Shown piece after piece: positions 60,254-64,000 of a stretch of 64,000 nucleotides of DNA (positions are counted from its first letter, which is position 1; each line of letters starts with the position of its first letter). The stretch spans positions 5,332,001 to 5,396,000 of the forward strand of contig NC_003076.8 in NCBI RefSeq assembly GCF_000001735.4, written 5' to 3'. The DNA is from Arabidopsis thaliana. Its lineage: Eukaryota > Streptophyta > Magnoliopsida > Brassicales > Brassicaceae. Under the pieces are notes generated by a model. It saw only the letters and a list, made by a program, of their open reading frames with translations, did no database searches and was not told where the DNA came from. Position numbers and translations under genes: made by a program.

Positions 60254-61295
60254 TAGACGGTTCTTACAGTACTTTTGTGTTTTCTTTTACCTTTCTTGTT
60301 TTGATGTAACTTGTAATGTTTAAGTTTCACTGTTTTTGTAGAGACTTGTCTTCAATGGAAAAAAATAGGTGATGGCTTAACTTAACCGGGCTTTGAATAA
60401 ATTTATCTGGTTCTTATAAAATTGTCATATTGCGAAAACCAAGACTTATAGTTCGGTTTGATGATGCATTCGTAGAATTATAACTTCACTTTCGGTTATC
60501 AAAACCTGGAAATTTGCAAACTTATCAGACCGGATCGGTTAGCTTCGGTTTGGGTTGGTTCTGATTGATTAGAATCGAAGTCTTTTTTGGATACACTTAA
60601 ACGCACGATCAAAGAGAAAATTGCGGGACGCAGCAGCAAATGCGCGAAACGTTTTTGGACCAATTCTAATTTCTAAAGTAACGCGATAAATCTAATGCAT
60701 TCCCACGATTTGTGTTTGTCCCTCTGACGAAAAATCCTCGGATCTGTTGCATTCTCTCCAAAGCTTGAATCAGGTCAATCTCTCGCAAACTTATCCATTG
60801 ATGAGTATATAATTTTGTTTGTGGGTATTGCTTGGTTTGATCTGCTAATGCGTTTACTCTTTCTGGGTATTGTTCGATTGCTTCTCTCTCTCTCTCTTTT
60901 GTTTGAATAAAATGTTATTTTTATTGTTAACAGAATCATAGTAGATCGAATCGCTTTACAATTATGTTCCGCTTGTTGATCTCAATCTGTAGCAGTTTTT
61001 TGACCGTACTGTTCATGCGATCCTTAGTTGACTGAGAAAGTAGATCTCTTGATTAGGTTTGAGGCTATGGGGATCGTGTGTTTGGATTAGATTATGATTC
61101 TCTAATAATCACTGATTAGTGATTTCATCTAAAAAGGCTGATGCTTTTGCCCTTAATTTGTTTCGTTTAGACTGATTCTGTTTGGAGGTTTTTCTGACAA
61201 AGTTTAAGTTTTTATGTATCTGCAGAAGAAAGCTTTTGAAGATCAGCCTAAAAGTGATCTCTCATAACTGCTTAAAAGATTGTTGAAACTCGAAG
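60254..61295. other. MUSTANG-type 3' flank and RGP5 leader with 5' UTR intron
   Basis: The 3' UTR of the transposase-derived gene is followed by the RGP5 promoter. A 452-bp leader intron is likely at 60774-61225 (gaatcag|gtcaatc to atctgcag|aagaaa). A CT run lies at 60880-60900. Confidence 0.55.
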
Positions 61296-62342
61296 ATGTC
61301 TTTGGCCGAGATAAACAAGAATGAAGTCGACATTGTTATTGGGGCTCTTAATGCTGACCTTACACAGTTTTTGACCAGCTGGAGGCCTTTCTTCTCCGGA
61401 TTCCATCTGATTGTTGTCAAAGATCCTGAGCTCAAGGAGGAACTCAACATACCAGAAGGCTTTGACGTAGATGTCTACTCTAAGACTGACATGGAAAAGG
61501 TTGTGGGCGCATCCAATTCCACCATGTTCTCTGGCTATTCTTGCAGATATTTCGGTTATCTCGTATCTAAAAAGAAGTACATTGTCTCTATTGATGATGA
61601 TTGTGTCCCTGCTAAAGATCCGAAGGGGTTCCTAGTGGATGCTGTTACTCAGCACGTGATCAACCTTGAAAACCCAGCCACGCCTCTCTTCTTCAACACC
61701 CTTTATGATCCTTACTGCGAGGGAGCGGATTTTGTCCGTGGATACCCTTTCAGCCTCAGAAGTGGTGTCCCTTGTGCTGCATCTTGTGGGCTTTGGCTTA
61801 ATCTAGCTGATCTTGATGCTCCAACACAAGCTCTCAAGACAGAGAAAAGGAACACTGCATATGTTGATGCGGTTATGACTGTCCCGGCCAAGGCTATGCT
61901 ACCCATAAGCGGAATCAACATTGCTTTTAACCGCGAGTTGGTGGGTCCAGCTTTGGTGCCTGCACTCAGATTGGCTGGAGAAGGGAAAGTGAGATGGGAA
62001 ACACTTGAAGATGTTTGGTGTGGGATGTGTCTGAAACATATCTCTGATCATTTGGGTTATGGTGTGAAAACCGGACTGCCTTATGTGTGGAGAAACGAGA
62101 GAGGAGATGCAGTGGAGAGTTTGAGGAAGAAATGGGAAGGAATGAAGCTGATGGAGAAAAGTGTTCCATTTTTCGATTCATTGAAATTGCCCGAGACTGC
62201 GCTTAAAGTTGAAGATTGTGTGATTGAGCTTGCTAAAGCGGTGAAAGAGCAGTTAGGTTCAGATGATCCTGCCTTTACGCAAGCTGCTGATGCTATGGTT
62301 AAGTGGGTCCAGCTCTGGAATTCTGTTAATTCTAGCGCTTGA
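61296..62342 (+). CDS. RGP5: Reversibly glycosylated polypeptide / UDP-arabinopyranose mutase-like protein
   Basis: The coding sequence is a single 348-aa exon preceded by a leader intron. Conserved family blocks are NEVDIVIGALNADLTQFLTS, then the acidic motif YIVSIDDDCVPAKDP, NTLYDPYCEGADFVRGYPF, and CAASCGLWLNLADLDAPTQA. The family's self-glycosylated Arg lies in the first half. RGP1-3 interconvert UDP-arabinopyranose and UDP-arabinofuranose at the Golgi face, supplying Ara for cell-wall pectin and arabinoxylan. RGP5 is divergent and reported to act as part of RGP complexes. The length is slightly below RGP1-4, fitting RGP5. Confidence 0.94.
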   Translation: MSLAEINKNEVDIVIGALNADLTQFLTSWRPFFSGFHLIVVKDPELKEELNIPEGFDVDVYSKTDMEKVVGASNSTMFSGYSCRYFGYLVSKKKYIVSIDDDCVPAKDPKGFLVDAVTQHVINLENPATPLFFNTLYDPYCEGADFVRGYPFSLRSGVPCAASCGLWLNLADLDAPTQALKTEKRNTAYVDAVMTVPAKAMLPISGINIAFNRELVGPALVPALRLAGEGKVRWETLEDVWCGMCLKHISDHLGYGVKTGLPYVWRNERGDAVESLRKKWEGMKLMEKSVPFFDSLKLPETALKVEDCVIELAKAVKEQLGSDDPAFTQAADAMVKWVQLWNSVNSSA

Positions 62343-62739
62343 AGTTGAACAATCTCTTGAGGTTAGGTTCCTTTATCACTTCTAAGCATATTATCATGTC
62401 TCAGAGATTTACCCAAGTCGTTTTCTTTCTTTTAGTATCATCATGTTTATTTTCTCTTTTTATCTAAATTATAAGCATGTGTTTTTGAGACACTCAATAA
62501 TGTAACCTGATGAAACCCATCTGCTTTGACTCGATGATATTAATATCTATTGCTTAGCTTTTTTACTTCTGGTTATTACTCGCTTTTACCATAGTAAAAT
62601 CATCAAAAGCGAAAATTTGTTACTATTAGCAACTAGGTATATTCACAAAGATACAACAAGCATTAGTCATTCCTTTGTTCAATAAATGTGGAAGTTACAG
62701 GGAGTATACAAACAATACATGTCAAACAACCTCGTTGTT
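62343..62739. other. Convergent 3' flanks of RGP5 and the partial membrane gene
   Basis: AT-rich, 397 bp. Likely polyadenylation regions of both genes. No other feature. Confidence 0.45.
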
Positions 62740-64000
62740 CTAGGCACTGCGTTCCACGGTTGAAGATGATGATGCTATTGGTTTGGGTGCCAAAGTATTA
62801 AGCAAAGACTGAGTCTCTAAAAGTTTTTCCCTAAGCAATACATTGTAGTCGTAAAGAAGTTGAAATTTATTCTTGATATCCATTGCGTCCACTTCTGAAC
62901 CAGAAGATCCATCAATGAACTCTGCAATAGTGACAGTAGTGGTTGGAGGTTTCAGGTTTGAGATCATATTACTATTATAAACCAATTAAGCTCAATTGAG
63001 ATACATCTATTCTTCACTTCTACTTCTAAAACCTAAACCATATGACATAGCTACTGCTACCGAATCATAAATCACTAGGTACAATGTGGATGTTAAGTTA
63101 TAAGCCATACCCATTGGAGGAGGTGGAGGGATTGAAACGTCTTCACTATGAGAAATTGGATGAGTTATACTCTTTTTATTTGAGAAATTATCTCCATGAG
63201 CCAGAGAAGAAGCCGAATCAAAAGAGCTCAGTTCTAAACTTGCAGGTTGTGAAATCACATTCTGGATAAAAAGAGAAAATTAACAACTCAAAAGGGTCAA
63301 AAAAAAGGAAAGGGGAACCCAAAAACAGATAGTTAGCTCACCTTCTCAATACCTAAGTTAGGCTTCTTGTTCGCCATGATCGATTCCCCGTGTTCCGAGC
63401 TATTAGAAGATGTTGGAGGTCTCGTTAAACCACACATTCCTGATACCTTTGTCGTTTTGATGGCATCATCGACCAATATGCTGCAATCCCATGTGTATGC
63501 AACATATCTTCTCAGCTAAATGAGGATTATTGAAAGAGCAACTTGTAATAAGAAAAGAAGCCATTGCAAGAAGAAAAACCAAAAAAGAGAAAGGGGAAAA
63601 CAATTACTTTATCCCAGTGATCTAGAGCTTTACGACGATTCCTTATCTTCCTGAAAACAGTATCTTCATTTCGCAGCTTCTTGATCCTGTACTCACACTA
63701 TTCAAAGAGCCAATTTACCGCCATCAGGATATGCTTAGGAAGGACTAGAAAACTTTCAAACACTATAGTACACACCCGCTAATAATGCTTAATGCTCTTT
63801 CTTATATTCATAGATCATGAATACCAATAAACATTAAGTAAAGGAGATGAAAAGGTTTCAAACCTGCACTAGTAGGTAGAAAAATATGCCAATACTGATG
63901 CAATACAAACCACCAAGATCGGCAAGGAAGCTAACTGTTAAACAGCAACCAGAAAAGGAAAAAGAAACTTAAGTTAGAACTGAAGCTACTCTAGTATTCT
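62740..64000 (-). CDS. Membrane protein gene, 3' part only (5' end beyond window)
   Basis: Five exons can be joined: 63934-63864, 63697-63608, 63515-63342, 63261-63111 and 62921-62740. The first seen exon encodes SFLADLGGLYCISIGIFFYL, a membrane segment. The next encodes CEYRIKKLRNEDTVFRKIR, then LRRYVAYTWDCSILVDDAIK. A Ser-rich stretch and PPPPP precede a C-terminal coiled-coil-like tail (NKFQLLYDYNVLLREKLLE, ending VERSA). All phases agree. The first exons lie past position 64000. I do not recognise a characterised family; from gene order it is the Arabidopsis transmembrane protein next to RGP5. Confidence 0.75.

Overview
This 64 kb window is plant nuclear DNA, almost certainly Arabidopsis thaliana or a very close Brassicaceae relative. 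The evidence is GT-AG introns of about 75-500 bp, AT-rich intergenic DNA, plastid transit peptides, and plant families such as FRIGIDA-like, RIC, DC1, BAHD and P-type PPR. The gene order matches my recollection of the chromosome 5 stretch around AT5G16285-AT5G16520. That is recognition from memory; no database search was run. Spliced models were built by hand from splice sites and reading phase, and every complete multi-exon model sums to whole codons.

Layout. 0-1.1 kb: decayed F-box gene (-). 1.9-5.4 kb: VAT1, acetolactate synthase regulatory subunit (+). 6.1-10.2 kb: COG1, Golgi tethering subunit (+). 10.6-12.2 kb: UCH1 deubiquitinase (-), head-to-head with FRL1 (+, 12.5-13.9 kb). 14.2-26.5 kb: a duplicated block with two LRAT/NC-domain genes, two near-identical acyl-activating enzymes (AAE6-like and AAE5-like), at least two further NC-gene relics, and a WSD1-like O-acyltransferase on the opposite strand. 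26.9 kb: tRNA-Ser(AGA). 27.7-28.6 kb: DUF538 protein. 29.1-31.0 kb: BCCP1, biotin carboxyl carrier of plastid acetyl-CoA carboxylase. 31.9-33.2 kb: thioredoxin f2. 33.7-35.4 kb: BAHD acyltransferase. 36.0-37.6 kb: PPR protein. 38.3-38.8 kb: DC1-domain remnant. 39.8-41.6 kb: IPP1 isopentenyl diphosphate isomerase. 42.4-43.3 kb: RraA-like protein. 43.5-43.9 kb: defensin-like peptide. 45.1-46.5 kb: SEIPIN1. 47.5-47.8 kb: small C2H2 protein. 49.3-50.6 kb: PFA-DSP5 phosphatase. 51.1-52.3 kb: 5'-truncated LINE with an exact 14-bp target-site duplication. 52.5-53.2 kb: RIC4. 54.7-57.0 kb: LIP1/PBL-type kinase. 58.4-60.3 kb: MUSTANG-type domesticated Mutator transposase. 61.3-62.3 kb: RGP5. 62.7 kb to the edge: a partial membrane-protein gene.

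There is no operon logic, but some themes recur. BCCP1 and thioredoxin f2 are adjacent plastid genes, and both act in light-linked plastid metabolism. LIP1 and RIC4 both belong to pollen-tube and ROP signalling. The 14-26 kb block brings three acyl-handling families together. I found no hidden phage-, CRISPR- or LTR-type system. The most interesting structures are the repeated NC/AAE block with a diverged peroxisomal targeting tail, a tandem-duplicated splice acceptor in the DUF538 gene, an exon-1 copy inside UCH1 intron 1, conserved intron positions between the two halves of VAT1, and an open frame with no ATG that extends the MUSTANG-type gene upstream across its leader intron.
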